Source of the DNA: Xanthomonas arboricola pv. juglandis
GTDB taxonomy: Bacteria > Pseudomonadota > Gammaproteobacteria > Xanthomonadales > Xanthomonadaceae
Length of the DNA: 60,970 bases
Assembly (NCBI RefSeq): GCF_001013475.1
Contig: NZ_JZEF01000007.1
Span: forward strand, 1 to 60,970
Direction: 5' to 3'
Shown: positions 45,620 to 59,837 of the stretch, one piece after another
Numbering within the stretch: position 1 is the first letter of the stretch
How the letters are laid out: each line of letters opens with the position of its first letter
Made by a program: the position numbers and the translations under genes
The notes under the pieces: generated by a model
Database searches by the model: none
What the model saw: only the letters and a program-made list of their open reading frames with translations
Told to the model about the DNA's origin: nothing

Positions 45620-46930
45620 TCAGACCTGACTCGACGGTATTGCTGCAACAGGCCTGCGTTTTTCAGGTATTGCAAATGCACTGCCGATCCAGGCGATCAG
45701 CACGCACAACACGCCGCAGAGCATCGGCCCCAAGGCCATCGCCCACGCCAGATGCGCATCGTTTCCCATGTGATAGTCGGATGTGCCCAGCAGCAGTCCG
45801 ATCACGCCACTGCCGGCTGCCAGCGCGAGTTGGGCTATCGCGGTGAGTGCCGCACTTTCGCGCGCCTGCTGTGCGGGACCATGGCGCGAAGCAAGTTCTG
45901 CATGGCGTGCCCACACCCATTGCCCGGCACTACCGGCCGCCAAACCGATGCCGAAGGCCAGGCTGGCATCCAGCACGTAATGTCGAGACGTGGCGATGGC
46001 GAAGAGCAATCCCAGTACGGACAACGCGGCTCCACTCAGGCCCAGTCGACGCATTGCCACGGTCGGCCAACGCGCTGCCAGGGGCTGTATGCAAACGCTG
46101 CCCAACGCATATGCAATCAACACCGCGCTGCCCCAGCCGGCCGAGCCGGTACGCGACTGCGCCAGATACGGCGCCAATTTTGTGAAAGTCGGCAATGCCA
46201 AGGCCAGTGCGGCGATGGCCGCCAAGGGCAGCAACTGATCGCGCCGCCAACAAGAGGCAGCTAGCGGCGATGGCGTGGCGGCAGCCGTATGCGTGTAAGG
46301 CTGCAGTGCGTTGCGTAACCACCATGACGACAGCAGTGCGATGCTGCTGACCAGCGCGACCACCATCAACGCAGTCGATGCGGCGGCAGGTGTGCCGGCC
46401 TTTAGAACCAGGCCGATCGCGGCGCTGACCAAGAGTGCGGCCAACCCGCTACCGATCAGACGCAACGCACTGACGCCGCGCGCGCCACGCCAGGGCCAGT
46501 GGCCCAATCCCAGCAAGGTGTTCTGTGCGACGTCACCGACCGCATAGGCGGCCCGGAAGGGCAGGCTGAGCAGCAATACGCTGATCAGGTGGACATCGGC
46601 GGGAAGTGATGGTGTCACGAACAGCAGCGCCAGGGCGATCGCTGCCAAGGCGATGCCGCGCCATTGCGACCGGCCGGCCCAGGCCAGGCTGACGCCGGCG
46701 CTCCAGCGTCGCGCTGCAAGCATGCCCATCACCGCACTGACGACCAATCCGCCGGCAACCGACACGCCGGCAGCCACCGCGCTCAATCCGACGTATTCGG
46801 TCAACGCAAAAATCAGCAGTAACTCACCGGTGTACCACAACAGGCTTTTGCCGAAATGCGCCGCAACGTAGGCCCGCAACGCTGCCGGCGGCAGGATGGG
46901 AGGCAGCGTTGCAGTCAGCGTCGAGGGCAT
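45620..46930 (-). CDS. Major facilitator superfamily transporter
   Basis: A 436-residue inner-membrane protein with about 12 hydrophobic spans. The ATG at 46930 begins MPSTLTATLPPILPPAALRAYVAAHFGKSLLWYTGELLLIFALTEYVGLS; the longer frame would add 58 Arg-rich residues with no start signal. The N-terminal pattern resembles the GPH/sugar-cation symporter branch (MFS_2), but no substrate can be read. It stands alone, with 300 gene-free bases upstream. Confidence 0.8.
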   Translation of the reverse strand: MPSTLTATLPPILPPAALRAYVAAHFGKSLLWYTGELLLIFALTEYVGLSAVAAGVSVAGGLVVSAVMGMLAARRWSAGVSLAWAGRSQWRGIALAAIALALLFVTPSLPADVHLISVLLLSLPFRAAYAVGDVAQNTLLGLGHWPWRGARGVSALRLIGSGLAALLVSAAIGLVLKAGTPAAASTALMVVALVSSIALLSSWWLRNALQPYTHTAAATPSPLAASCWRRDQLLPLAAIAALALALPTFTKLAPYLAQSRTGSAGWGSAVLIAYALGSVCIQPLAARWPTVAMRRLGLSGAALSVLGLLFAIATSRHYVLDASLAFGIGLAAGSAGQWVWARHAELASRHGPAQQARESAALTAIAQLALAAGSGVIGLLLGTSDYHMGNDAHLAWAMALGPMLCGVLCVLIAWIGSAFAIPEKRRPVAAIPSSQV

Positions 46931-47230
46931 GTGCGGGTTATAGCCGAGCTGCGCGACAGGAAAAAGAATGTACCGCGCTGCGCCGATCAGCGGCGTTCGC
47001 ATTGTTGGGCGCCAGATCGATGGCAGTGCGGAGCCTGCACCGATCTGGCGCACCGGGCGCCGGCGTAGACGCCTGCGCCGACATCGGATGAGCAGACCGG
47101 TCATCGCTCCACCACCGCCACCATCGGCGCTGATGGTGGGGCACTCCGGCTAATACGACACTCGCACGGAGGTTCATGCAGGCGTCGCGAGCAGGCTGCT
47201 ATGGCGTTCAGCGCTTTGCAGCAGCGCGTG
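46931..47230. other. 300-base spacer between fadH-like and MFS genes
   Basis: No gene, RNA or clear promoter is visible here. The reading frames in it are GC-rich shadows lacking start signals. It presumably holds the promoter of the MFS gene. Confidence 0.5.
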
Positions 47231-49849
<2,619 letters not shown>

Positions 49850-50872
49850 TCACCAACCCGCCAGCACCAGCTTGCCGATCGTGCTGCCGCTTTCCAGCCG
49901 TCGATGCGCCTCGCGCAATTGCTGCGCATTGATCGGCGACAGCGTTTCGGTATGGGTGGTGCGCAATTCGCCCGCATCGATCAGGCTGGCGGCACGGTTG
50001 AGGATGCGGTGTTGCTCGACCATGTCCTCGGTTGCGTAGCGGGCACGGGTGAACATCAGCTCCCAGTGGATGCCGATGCACTTGGCTTTGTAGGGGTCGC
50101 CGATCGACAGCGGGCCGCGCGGCTCCACGATCAAGCCCACATGCCCCTGCGGTGCCAGGATCTCGCCCAGTTGCTCCCAGTAGCGGTCGGTGTCGGCCAG
50201 GTTGAGCGCGGCGTCCACGCTCTGCATTCCCAAGGCCTGCAACTGCGGCTGCAGCGGCTGGTGATGGTCGATCACATGCTGGGCGCCCATCTGCCGCACC
50301 CATTCGATGGTCTCCGGCCGCGAGGCGGTGGCGATCACGCTGAAGCCGGCATGCCGCGCCAGCTGGATCGCGATCGAGCCCACGCCGCCCGCGCCACCGA
50401 TGATCAGCACGTGCTTGCCGCGATTGCGCGCGCCGTCGAAAGAGAACGGCATGCGCTGGAACAGCAGCTCCCAGGCGGTCAACGTGGTCAGCGGCAGGGC
50501 CGCGGCCTGGGCGAAGCTGAGCGAGGTGGGCTTGCAGCCGGCGATGCGCGCATCGACCAGCTGATATTGCGCATTGCTGCCCGGACGGCCGATATCGCCC
50601 GCGTAATACACCTCGTCGCCGACTGCGAACGCGGTGACCTCGGGGCCTACCGCTTCGACGACGCCGGCCGCGTCGTAGCCCAGGATCTTCGGCGCATCCA
50701 GCGTCTGCGGCTTGGGTGCGCGCACCTTGGTGTCGACCGGATTGACCGAGATCGCCTCGACACGCACCAATAAGTCATACCCCGAAGGGGCCGACGGGGC
50801 CGGAAGTTCCATGTCAAGCAGTGCGGCGGGATCGTCGATTGGAAGATGACGGGTGATGACGACAGCTTTCAT
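49850..50872 (-). CDS. Zinc-type alcohol dehydrogenase / quinone oxidoreductase family protein
   Basis: A 340-residue MDR-superfamily NAD(P)H-dependent oxidoreductase. The ATG at 50872 has GGAG 7 bases upstream and gives MKAVVITRHLPIDDPAAL; the longer frame is an unsupported extension. The catalytic domain contains ILGYDAAGVVEAVGPEV; the nucleotide-binding motif is IIGGAGGVGSIAIQLA. The classical zinc-ligand cysteines are not evident, so it is closer to the quinone-reductase branch (adh_fam_1 type). Substrate unknown. Confidence 0.85.
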   Translation of the reverse strand: MKAVVITRHLPIDDPAALLDMELPAPSAPSGYDLLVRVEAISVNPVDTKVRAPKPQTLDAPKILGYDAAGVVEAVGPEVTAFAVGDEVYYAGDIGRPGSNAQYQLVDARIAGCKPTSLSFAQAAALPLTTLTAWELLFQRMPFSFDGARNRGKHVLIIGGAGGVGSIAIQLARHAGFSVIATASRPETIEWVRQMGAQHVIDHHQPLQPQLQALGMQSVDAALNLADTDRYWEQLGEILAPQGHVGLIVEPRGPLSIGDPYKAKCIGIHWELMFTRARYATEDMVEQHRILNRAASLIDAGELRTTHTETLSPINAQQLREAHRRLESGSTIGKLVLAGW

Positions 50873-51288
50873 CGGGTCGCTCCAGGTGGGGAGTTCAGGG
50901 TGCGTTGTGAAGCCGTCGCGCTGCAACCACCGACCCCACAATTCAGCTCGGACGGGGCCTGGCGTTCACCAATGTGGTTTTCGCATCACTGCGCAGCCCG
51001 CCGGCAAGGTGGATCCGCCAGCGTATTCAACTGGCTTAATTGGGCTGCGGTTCATGCGGGTCAGATGTGCAAACTGAGTGCGCGGTCCTTCCCTTCATGA
51101 AACTGTATACGTAGTATTGAAGGGGATCGCCGGCTCTGGTGATTGCTTTCACATGTTATATGACCGTTAACGCGATCTTCACTGAAGCCGGCTTAATCTG
51201 CGCCCCGATGGCTCTGGATGTGACGAGCATCTTTACCAAGAACAACGCCTCTATCGGTTTTATCTCCCAAAGAAGGAGCTGTATACAC
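50873..51288 (+). promoter_or_regulatory. adh-ompA divergent spacer
   Basis: 416 bases without a gene. The part from about 51095 to 51200 is AT-richer than its surroundings and presumably contains the ompA promoter, but I found no hexamer pair with correct spacing. AAGGAG (51273-51278) lies about 10 bases before the ompA ATG. Confidence 0.5.
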
Positions 51289-52386
51289 ATGAACAAGAAA
51301 ATTCTCACTGCCGCGTTGCTCGGCGGTCTGGCGGTTGCCCAGGCTGCTTCCGCGCAGGAGTTCGATGACCGTTGGTACCTGACCGGTAGCGCTGGCTTCA
51401 ACTTCCAGGACAGCGATCGTCTGACCAATGATGCCCCGTTCGTCACCCTGGGTCTGGGCAAGTTCGTTAGCCCGAACTGGTCGATCGACGGCGAGCTGAA
51501 CTATCAGAACCCGAACTTCGATGCCAACCAGGATCAGAACTGGAGCCAGTACGGCATCTCGTTCGACCTGCGTCGCCACTTCATCCAGGAAGGCCGCGGC
51601 TGGAACCCCTACCTGCTGTTCGGTCTGGGCTACCAGCGTTCGGAAGAAGAATTCGACGCGACCCCGAACCCGGTTTCGCCGGGCCAGCAGAAGGACGGCA
51701 ACTTTGCCGCCAAGGCTGGTGTCGGTCTGCAGACCACCTTCGACAAGCGCGTCGCCGTGCGTGCCGAGTTGGCCTACCGCGCTGACTTCAACGACCAGAG
51801 CGTTGCTGCTCCGCAGGAAGACTGGTTCGGCGACGTGCTGGCTTCGGTCGGCGTCGTGATCCCGCTGGGACCGGCTCCGTCGACCGCTCCGCCGCCGGCT
51901 CCGGCTCCGGTTGCTCCGAGCTGCGCAGACCTGGATGACGACGGTGACGGCGTCAACAACTGCGACGACAAGTGCCCGGCTTCGCAGCCTGGCCAGACCA
52001 TCGGTCCGGACGGTTGCCCGGTGCCTGTGTCGATCGATCTGAAGGGCGTGAACTTCGACTTCAACAAGTCGACCCTGCGTCCGGACGCCGTCTCGATCCT
52101 GAGCGAAGCGACCGAGATCCTGAAGCGTTACCCCGACCTGAAGGTTGAGGTTGCTGGTCACACCGACTCGAAGGGTACCGACGAGTACAACCAGAAGCTG
52201 TCCGAGCGTCGTGCGACCACCGTGTACGACTACCTGACCAAGAACGGCGTCGATGCGTCGCGTCTGGTTGGTCCGATCGGCTACGGCGAGAGCCGTCCGA
52301 TTGCTCCGAACGCCAACCCGGATGGTTCCGACAATCCGGAAGGCCGTGCGAAGAACCGTCGTACCGAGCTGAACGTCCAGAACTAA
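51289..52386 (+). CDS. OmpA-family outer-membrane protein
   Basis: A 365-residue protein. The ATG at 51289 gives a clear signal peptide (NKKILTAALLGGLAVAQAASAQ). An eight-stranded OmpA-like beta-barrel follows (about residues 22-200). A Pro/Ala linker and a calcium-binding thrombospondin-3-like segment (DLDDDGDGVNNCDDKCP) lead to the C-terminal OmpA/MotB peptidoglycan-binding domain (NFDFNKSTLRPDAV, VAGHTDSKGTDEYNQKLSERRA). It links the outer membrane to the wall. It is followed by a strong terminator. Confidence 0.95.
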   Translation: MNKKILTAALLGGLAVAQAASAQEFDDRWYLTGSAGFNFQDSDRLTNDAPFVTLGLGKFVSPNWSIDGELNYQNPNFDANQDQNWSQYGISFDLRRHFIQEGRGWNPYLLFGLGYQRSEEEFDATPNPVSPGQQKDGNFAAKAGVGLQTTFDKRVAVRAELAYRADFNDQSVAAPQEDWFGDVLASVGVVIPLGPAPSTAPPPAPAPVAPSCADLDDDGDGVNNCDDKCPASQPGQTIGPDGCPVPVSIDLKGVNFDFNKSTLRPDAVSILSEATEILKRYPDLKVEVAGHTDSKGTDEYNQKLSERRATTVYDYLTKNGVDASRLVGPIGYGESRPIAPNANPDGSDNPEGRAKNRRTELNVQN

Positions 52387-52407
52387 TTGGACCGCTAGCT
52401 GTTGCAT

Positions 52408-52440
52408 ACAAAACCCGGCCTTGCGCCGGGTTTTGTCTTT
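52408..52440. terminator. ompA terminator
   Basis: ACAAAACCCGGC (52408-52419) and GCCGGGTTTTGT (52425-52436) form a perfect 12-bp stem over CTTGC, followed by CTTT. The A-run and T-run symmetry allows two-way termination. Confidence 0.9.
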
Positions 52441-52576
52441 GTGGGGCCGCAAAACCTGCGCCCAGGCGGTGCAAATCCTGTCTGTGTTGCCATCCAGGCA
52501 CGCTTCCGGTTGAAACGGCGTTCATCGCTGCCTACACTCGCCGCGTCAACACCACACTCATAATTGGAAGAACCCG

Positions 52577-53092
52577 ATGCTGCGTACTGCTACGGCTGGA
52601 TTGCTCTGTCTCGCCTTGATTCCCGCCGCCTACGCCGCTCCGAACTGCGCCGGCAGCACGGTGTCCCAGCCGCTGCCGTTGCCCGCCACCGTCATCGCGC
52701 CGGCGGCTGCCGAGTTCTACACCCGTAGCGTGCAGCTGGGCATGCCCACCGGCGTGCTGGCACAGCCCTACACCACCGAGCAGTCGGTGGACCGCGTGCT
52801 GCTGCGTCTGCGCGTGGAAGGCTGCCAGGATCTGGCCAAGGTCATTCCGCCCGGCGGCACCGTCAATCCGAACGATCCGGCCGCCTACAAGGCCACCACC
52901 GCGTTCGACAACACGCCGTGGCGCTTTGACATGAGCCAGAACGGCAAGCGCATGACCGCCGAAGAATTCGATGCCTGGATGAAGGCGCGCGGCGTGCGTG
53001 TGGTCAAGGCACGCCCGGTGGCTGCACCGGCTCCGGCTGCTGCCGCAACGGCAACGCCTGCGGCCGACGCCAAGTCGGTCGAAAACAAGTAA
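52577..53092 (+). CDS. Small secreted protein of unknown function
   Basis: A 171-residue protein with a signal peptide (residues 1-20, cleavage after AAYA). The mature part contains two cysteines (C24 and C83) that could form a disulfide, a central region with RVLLRLRVEGCQDLAKVIPPGGTVNPNDPAAYKATTAFDNTPWRFDMSQNGKRM, and an Ala/Pro-rich tail. I recognise no domain. GGAAGAACCCG is upstream of the ATG. It is probably periplasmic or outer-membrane associated. Confidence 0.75.
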   Translation: MLRTATAGLLCLALIPAAYAAPNCAGSTVSQPLPLPATVIAPAAAEFYTRSVQLGMPTGVLAQPYTTEQSVDRVLLRLRVEGCQDLAKVIPPGGTVNPNDPAAYKATTAFDNTPWRFDMSQNGKRMTAEEFDAWMKARGVRVVKARPVAAPAPAAAATATPAADAKSVENK

Positions 53093-53111
53093 GCAGCGCG
53101 GTCGGGACGGC

Positions 53112-53963
53112 ATGACCCGGCGGCCTGCGCCGGCAACGTCCCGGCAGCGCACGCGTGGTCCGGCGGGCGCATCGCGCGCCTCCGGTACGACCACGGCAAC
53201 CACCGCGCCACGCCACGGGCTGGCGCGCGTGCTGTCCAAACTGGGCGTGTGTTCGCGTACCGAAGCGGCGCGCTGGGTCGCCGACGGGCGGGTCAGCGTG
53301 GCCGCGCGCGTAATACGCGATCCCGAATATCCGATCCGCACCGATCAGCACTCCACCATCCGTGTCGACGGACAGCCATTGGCCGGGCCGGCGCGGTGCT
53401 ACCTGATGCTCAACAAGCCGCGCGGCGTGGTCACCACCGCACGCGACGAGCAGGGCAGGGACACGGTGTATCGCTGCTTCGATGGCGCCGGATTGCCATG
53501 GATCGCCCCGGTCGGGCGCTTGGACAAGGCCAGCGAAGGCCTGCTGCTCTTCAGCAACGATCCGCAATGGGCCGCCACGGTGACCGACCCGATGACCGGG
53601 CCGGACAAGACCTATCACGTGCAGATCGATTGCCGCCCGAGCGCTGCGCAACTGGCGCAACTGCAGGCCGGCGTGGTCGATCCTGATCCGGACGGCGAGG
53701 GCGTGCTGCTGCGCGCCAAGCGGGTCGGCGTGCTGCGCGAAGGCGAGCGCAATGCGTGGCTGGAGATCGTGCTGGACGAGGGCCGCAATCGGCAGATTCG
53801 CCGCTTGTTAGCTGCTGTGGAGATCGGCGTGCTGCGGCTGGTGCGGGTGGCGATCGGCTCGCTGGCGATGGGCGAGCTGGGCAAGGGTGCGTGGCGGATG
53901 CTCAGTCCAGCGGAAGTCAGCGCGCTGACGGCGGCTCCCGCCAGCGCGCCAGACGCGCGCTGA
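53112..53963 (+). CDS. 16S/23S rRNA pseudouridine synthase, RsuA/RluB family
   Basis: A 283-residue enzyme that converts uridine to pseudouridine in rRNA. The ATG at 53112 is chosen because earlier in-frame codons overlap the preceding gene. A basic Thr/Arg-rich N-terminus precedes an S4 RNA-binding domain (about residues 36-85: LARVLSKLGVCSRTEAARWVADGRVSV). The catalytic motif GRLDKASEGLLLFSND places the nucleophile at Asp138. The C-terminus contains EGRNRQIRRL. Which rRNA site it modifies is not clear. The 3' end overlaps the HNH gene by 47 bases. Confidence 0.88.
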   Translation: MTRRPAPATSRQRTRGPAGASRASGTTTATTAPRHGLARVLSKLGVCSRTEAARWVADGRVSVAARVIRDPEYPIRTDQHSTIRVDGQPLAGPARCYLMLNKPRGVVTTARDEQGRDTVYRCFDGAGLPWIAPVGRLDKASEGLLLFSNDPQWAATVTDPMTGPDKTYHVQIDCRPSAAQLAQLQAGVVDPDPDGEGVLLRAKRVGVLREGERNAWLEIVLDEGRNRQIRRLLAAVEIGVLRLVRVAIGSLAMGELGKGAWRMLSPAEVSALTAAPASAPDAR

Positions 53964-54305
53964 GCAAGGCATTGACCACCTCGACGGCGCGGGCGTCGCC
54001 GGCACCGTTGGCATCGTGGCGTCGGCCCTTGGCGTGATTGCAGCCGGCACAGGCCAGGGCGAGATTGCGCGCTGCATTCGCATCGTCGCCGACCAGCGCA
54101 CACAGGGCCGCCGCCGCGCGACGGCCGAACCAGGCCTGCGGGATCACGTGTTCCAGCGTGGTGTGCCCGAACGGTTCGCCATCGGCGCGCAGTTGCAGGC
54201 GCCGACGGCAATGCAGGCAGCGGGTTTCCCAGTTGCCATCCAACAGCCGCGCCTGGGTATCGGTCTGCGCCGCGAGCAGCAGCCGTTGGCGCAGCACCGA
54301 GCGCA

Positions 54306-54306
<1 letters not shown>
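53917..54306 (-). CDS. HNH endonuclease-like protein
   Basis: A 129-residue protein with a compact zinc-stapled HNH motif: C30-x2-C33, then LEHVIPQ (E52, H53) and LACAGCNHAKG (C86, C89, N90, H91). The rest is Arg/Ala-rich. Its ATG overlaps the kbl stop (TGATG), implying translational coupling, and its 3' end overlaps the pseudouridine synthase on the other strand. Biological role unknown; housekeeping HNH proteins of this type occur outside mobile elements. Confidence 0.8.
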
Positions 54307-55514
<1,208 letters not shown>

Positions 55515-55684
55515 GGCGGTCGCAGTGGCAAGAGACGCATGATTTTAACGATCACGGTGGCATACCACTACGTCATGCAAAATCGGCATAAGGTGCGGCC
55601 TTGATGTCATTTCACCGCCTGCGTGCCGCTGCGCAGCATGGCATGCTTGCTGTTCAGCTGCGCCCCAACGGTTTGGAGATTGCT

Positions 55685-56704
55685 GTGACCCACCCCCGCT
55701 ACCGCTTCGTGTCGATCCTGTTGTGCAGCTTGCTGGCCCTGGCCGGCCCGGCTGGCGCGCGCGACATCGGTCTGCTCAATGTGAGCTATGACCCCACCCG
55801 CGAGTTCTATCGTGACTACAACAGCGCGTTCGCCGCGCATTGGAAACAGCAACATCCGCAGGACACGGTGACGGTGGAAACCTCGCACGGCGGCTCCGGC
55901 AAGCAGGCGCGCGCAGTGATCGACGGCATCGAGGCCGATGTGGTCACGTTGGCGCTGGCCTACGACGTGGACGCAATCGCGGAGAAGGCCAAGCTGATCG
56001 ACAGCGATTGGGAAAAGCGCCTGCCCGACAACAGCGCGCCGTACACCTCGACCATCGTATTCCTGGTGCGCAAGGGCAACCCGAAGAACATCCACGACTG
56101 GCCGGACCTGCTGCGCTCCGGCGTGGCGGTGGTGACCCCCAACCCCAAGACCTCCGGCGGCGCGCGCTGGAATTACCTGGCCGCCTGGGCGTATGCCGAC
56201 CGCATCTTCAAGGGCGACCGCGAGCGCATCGTGCGCTACATGCAGGCGTTGTTCCGCAACGTGCCGGTGCTGGATACCGGTGCGCGCGGCGCCACCACCA
56301 CGTTCGTGCAGCGTGGCATCGGCGATGTGCTGCTGGCCTGGGAAAACGAGGCGCTGCTGGCGCGCGAAGAGCTGGGCAAGGACAAGTTCGAGATCGTGGT
56401 GCCCAAGCTGTCGATCCTGGCCGAGCCGTCGGTGGCGCTGGTCGACAAGAATGTTGACAAGCACGGCACCCGCGAGGTGGCCGAGGCCTATCTGCGTTAC
56501 CTGTATGCGCCGGAAGGGCAGAAGCTGGCGGCCAAGCATTTCTATCGGCCGCGCCATCCGGAATTTGCCGACCCTGCCGATTTGGCGCGGTTCCCGGACA
56601 TCAAGCTGGTGACCATCCAGGAAGCGTTCGGGTCGTGGGACAAGGCGCAGCAGGAACACTTCGCCGACGGTGGCGTGTTCGATCAGATCCAGGCAAAAAA
56701 GTAG
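55685..56704 (+). CDS. sbp: Periplasmic sulfate-binding protein
   Basis: A 339-residue substrate-binding protein for the sulfate/thiosulfate ABC importer. I choose the GTG at 55685 with GGAG upstream because it yields a normal signal peptide ([24 protein letters not shown]); the ATG at 55601 would place 28 unrelated residues before it. The mature protein begins [17 protein letters not shown] and contains [12 protein letters not shown], contacting the oxyanion, and [16 protein letters not shown]. It is the first gene of sbp-cysT-cysW-cysA, with cysT 3 bases downstream. Confidence 0.93.
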   Translation: MTHPRYRFVSILLCSLLALAGPAGARDIGLLNVSYDPTREFYRDYNSAFAAHWKQQHPQDTVTVETSHGGSGKQARAVIDGIEADVVTLALAYDVDAIAEKAKLIDSDWEKRLPDNSAPYTSTIVFLVRKGNPKNIHDWPDLLRSGVAVVTPNPKTSGGARWNYLAAWAYADRIFKGDRERIVRYMQALFRNVPVLDTGARGATTTFVQRGIGDVLLAWENEALLAREELGKDKFEIVVPKLSILAEPSVALVDKNVDKHGTREVAEAYLRYLYAPEGQKLAAKHFYRPRHPEFADPADLARFPDIKLVTIQEAFGSWDKAQQEHFADGGVFDQIQAKK

Positions 56705-56707
56705 GCG

Positions 56708-57568
56708 ATGCAGATGTCGGTTGCACCCCACCCAGCGCCGTCACCGCGCCGACGCGTGATGCCGGGGCTGGGCTTGAGTCTTGGAATCACGCTGACCTGG
56801 CTGGGATTGATCGTGCTGATCCCGCTGCTGGGCATTTTCATCAAAACCAGCGGGTTGGGCTGGGACGGCCTGTGGCGGGTGTGGAGCGAGCCGCGCGTGC
56901 TGTCGGCGCTGCGGGTGAGCTTCGGCACCGCTTTCGCGGCCGGCGCCTTCAATGCGGTGATGGGCACCTGGGTGGCCTGGGTGTTCGTGCGCTACAGCTT
57001 CCCTGGCAAACGTTTCTTCGATGCGGTGATCGACCTGCCGTTCGCATTGCCGACCGCGGTGGCCGGCATCGCGCTGACCGCGTTGTACGGCGGCAACGGT
57101 TGGGTCGGGCGCTGGCTGGAGGCGATCGGCATCAAGGTGGCCTACACCCAGCTTGGCATCGTGCTGGCGCTGGTGTTCGTCGGGTTGCCGTTCGTGGTGC
57201 GGGTGGTGCAGCCGGTGCTGGCCGAGAGCGAGCGCGAGCTGGAGGCGGCCGCGGCCACGCTGGGCGCATCGCGCTGGCAGACGGTGTGGCGGGTGGTGCT
57301 GCCTGGGCTCTGGCCGGCGGTCCTGACCGGGTTTGCGCTGGCCTTCGCGCGGGGCGTGGGTGAGTACGGCTCGGTGATCTTTATCGCCGGCAACCTGCCC
57401 AATTCGACCGAGATCGCGCCGCTGCTGATCACCATCCGGCTGGAGGAATTCGACTATGCCGGTGCCACCGCGATTGCCGCGGCGATGCTGCTGCTGTCGT
57501 TCGTGATCCTGCTGGTGGTCAATACGCTGCAGGCACGCCTGCTGCGCTATCAACGGAGGACTGCATGA
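56708..57568 (+). CDS. cysT: Sulfate ABC transporter permease CysT (CysU)
   Basis: A 286-residue inner-membrane permease with about six spans. The ABC-permease EAA loop is visible as [30 protein letters not shown] (about residues 178-207), the site that docks Cys[25 protein letters not shown] is typical of CysT. It starts 3 bases after sbp, and its stop overlaps the cysW start as ATGA. Confidence 0.95.
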   Translation: MQMSVAPHPAPSPRRRVMPGLGLSLGITLTWLGLIVLIPLLGIFIKTSGLGWDGLWRVWSEPRVLSALRVSFGTAFAAGAFNAVMGTWVAWVFVRYSFPGKRFFDAVIDLPFALPTAVAGIALTALYGGNGWVGRWLEAIGIKVAYTQLGIVLALVFVGLPFVVRVVQPVLAESERELEAAAATLGASRWQTVWRVVLPGLWPAVLTGFALAFARGVGEYGSVIFIAGNLPNSTEIAPLLITIRLEEFDYAGATAIAAAMLLLSFVILLVVNTLQARLLRYQRRTA

Positions 57569-58518
57569 ACGATGCTGTTTCGCCGCTGCCTGCCATGTTG
57601 CACACCCGCCAGATGACCGAACAGGCCCGCCGCATCACCGACTCGGCCACCAACGAGCCGTGTTGGGTGCAGTGGTTGATGATTGCGGGGGCGCTGCTGT
57701 TCCTGCTGGCGTTCCTGCTGCTGCCGCTGGTGCTGGTGTTCGCCGAGGCGCTGCGCGGCGGCTGGGAGACCTTTCTGCGCGCGATCGTCGACCCGGATGC
57801 ATTGTCGGCGATCAAGCTGACCCTGATTGTCACTGCCATCGTGCTGCCGCTGAACCTGGTGTTCGGCGTGGCGGCGGCGTGGGCGGTCAGCAAGCACCAA
57901 TTCCCCGGCAAGCGCTTGCTGATCAGCCTGATCGACCTGCCGTTCTCGGTGTCGCCGGTGGTGGCGGGCCTGATCTTCGTGCTGATCTTCGGCCGCAGCG
58001 GCTGGGCATGGCCGTTGATCGACGAAGGCTGGCGGCTGCAGTTGCCGTTTTTTGGCGAGTTGCTGATCCAGTTGCCGCGCATCGTGTTTGCGTTGCCCGG
58101 CATCGTGCTGGCAACGACCTTCGTCACTTTCCCGTTCATCGCGCGCGAGTTGATGCCGCTGATGGAACAGCAGGGCAGCGATGAAGAACTGGCCGCATTG
58201 AGCCTGGGCGCGAACGGCTGGCAGATGTTCTGGCGGGTGACCCTGCCGAACATCCGCTGGGGCCTGCTGTACGGCGTGTTGCTGTGCGCGGCGCGTGCGA
58301 TGGGCGAGTTTGGCGCGGTGTCGGTGGTGTCCGGGCATATCCGCGGGCGTACCAACACGCTGCCCCTGCACGTGGAAATTCTTTACAACGAATACGCCTA
58401 CAGTGCCGCGTTCGCGTGTGCCTCGTTGCTGGCACTGACCGCGCTGCTGACGCTGGCGCTGAAGACGTACCTGGAATGGCGGCACGGCGATTCGCTCGCC
58501 GCCAACCATCGACATTGA
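57565..58518 (+). CDS. cysW: Sulfate ABC transporter permease CysW
   Basis: A 317-residue partner permease with about six spans. The EAA loop reads [31 protein letters not shown] (about residues 207-237), followed by [35 protein letters not shown], diagnostic for CysW. CGGAGGACTGC precedes its ATG, which overlaps the cysT stop by four bases. It forms the channel with CysT. Confidence 0.96.
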   Translation: MNDAVSPLPAMLHTRQMTEQARRITDSATNEPCWVQWLMIAGALLFLLAFLLLPLVLVFAEALRGGWETFLRAIVDPDALSAIKLTLIVTAIVLPLNLVFGVAAAWAVSKHQFPGKRLLISLIDLPFSVSPVVAGLIFVLIFGRSGWAWPLIDEGWRLQLPFFGELLIQLPRIVFALPGIVLATTFVTFPFIARELMPLMEQQGSDEELAALSLGANGWQMFWRVTLPNIRWGLLYGVLLCAARAMGEFGAVSVVSGHIRGRTNTLPLHVEILYNEYAYSAAFACASLLALTALLTLALKTYLEWRHGDSLAANHRH

Positions 58519-58525
58519 GGTGAAC

Positions 58526-59557
58526 ATGGGCATCCGCATCCACCGCCTGCGCAAGCAGTTCGATACGTTCACCGCGCTGGACGACATCACCCTGGATGTG
58601 CGTCAGGGCGAGTTGCTGGCCTTGCTGGGCCCGTCCGGTTCGGGCAAGACCACCTTGCTGCGGATCATGGCCGGGCTAGAGCATGCCGATGGCGGGCAGG
58701 TGCTGTTCGGCGACGAAGACGCCACCCGCATGAGCGTGCAGTCGCGCCGGGTCGGCTTCGTGTTCCAGCACTACGCGCTGTTCAAGCATATGGACGTGTT
58801 CGAGAACATCGCCTTCGGCCTGCGGGTGCGGCGCGGCAACGAGCGCTGGGCCGAAGCGCGTATCCGCGCACGCGTGGAGGAGTTGCTGGCGCTGGTGCAG
58901 TTGCAGGGTCTGGAGCAGCGCTATCCCACCCAGCTGTCCGGTGGCCAGCGGCAGCGTGTGGCCTTGGCGCGTGCATTGGCGATCGAGCCGCGCGTACTGC
59001 TGCTGGACGAGCCGTTCGGTGCGCTGGATGCGCAGGTGCGCCGCGATCTGCGCCGCTGGCTGCGCGAGCTGCACGAACGGACCGGCCTGACCACGGTGTT
59101 CGTCACCCACGACCAGGAAGAAGCGCTGGAGCTGGCCGACCGGGTGGCGATCCTCAACCGTGGCCGTATCGAGCAGCTCGACACGCCGGCGATGATCTAC
59201 GACAAGCCGGCCTCGCCGTTCGTGTACTCCTTCGTGGGAGCGGTAAACCGCATCCCCGGTGTGCTGGCGCAAGGCCAGATTCAAGTCGCCGGGCATGCCT
59301 TGCCGGCAGCCAATGCCGCGCTGGCGGCCGGCCCGGTAGAGGTCTACGTGCGGCCGGAAGATCTGGTGCCGGACGATGCCGGCTGGCCGGCCACGGTGGC
59401 CTGGTCGCAGCGCAGCGGGGCGCGTCTGCGTCTGCGTGCAACGCTGGAGCCGGCAGGCAACGAGGTGGAAGTGGAGCTGCCGGCATCAGCGGGCAGCTTT
59501 CAGCCCGGGCAGCAGCTGCGGCTGGCCGCGCGGCATTACGGCGTGTTTCCGGTCTGA
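58526..59557 (+). CDS. cysA: Sulfate ABC transporter ATP-binding protein CysA
   Basis: A 343-residue ATPase that powers sulfate import. The ATG at 58526 is used because the in-frame GTG at 58520 is part of the Shine-Dalgarno sequence GAGGTGA. Walker A is GPSGSGKTT, the signature [15 protein letters not shown], Walker [12 protein letters not shown] and the switch His lies in VFVTHDQ. The C-terminal TOBE-like domain follows. Last gene of the operon; a palindromic repeat lies after the stop. Confidence 0.96.
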   Translation: MGIRIHRLRKQFDTFTALDDITLDVRQGELLALLGPSGSGKTTLLRIMAGLEHADGGQVLFGDEDATRMSVQSRRVGFVFQHYALFKHMDVFENIAFGLRVRRGNERWAEARIRARVEELLALVQLQGLEQRYPTQLSGGQRQRVALARALAIEPRVLLLDEPFGALDAQVRRDLRRWLRELHERTGLTTVFVTHDQEEALELADRVAILNRGRIEQLDTPAMIYDKPASPFVYSFVGAVNRIPGVLAQGQIQVAGHALPAANAALAAGPVEVYVRPEDLVPDDAGWPATVAWSQRSGARLRLRATLEPAGNEVEVELPASAGSFQPGQQLRLAARHYGVFPV

Positions 59558-59566
59558 TCTAAGCCG

Positions 59567-59653
59567 GGATTCGGGATTCGGGATTCGGGATTGGGGATTG
59601 GGGATTCGCAGAAGCGAAGCGAATCCCTGCTAATCCCAAATCTCCACTCCCGG
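59567..59653. repeat. Palindromic GGGATTC-type intergenic repeat, copy 3
   Basis: Six tandem heptamers fill 59567-59608: GGGATTC three times, GGGATTG twice, GGGATTC once. GGGATTCGC (59602-59610) then pairs with GCGAATCCC (59620-59628), and the right arm continues with AATCCC and ACTCCCGG. It lies 9 bases after cysA and may act as its transcript end. The remaining bases to 59837 hold no gene. Confidence 0.85.
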
Positions 59654-59837
59654 CCCATCAAGATTCCGCGCGGGCGGTCGATGAGACAGAACGCTGACCA
59701 GCGTCATCTGCGCTCAAGCTTGTGCGCTGGGTCAAGCGAGCGCGACTTGTATGTTGCGCTGCAATGACAGTTGGACTAATAAGTCATGACAGGCCCGCCT
59801 TGCGCAATCCGACCGCCCATCGTTCCAGGAGATGTCC

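Noticed and set aside
45458..46264. Plus-strand frame through the VNTR into the MFS gene region
   Set aside because: It encodes repeated RADVQTC from the VNTR and then antisense of the transporter; no start signal or homology pattern.
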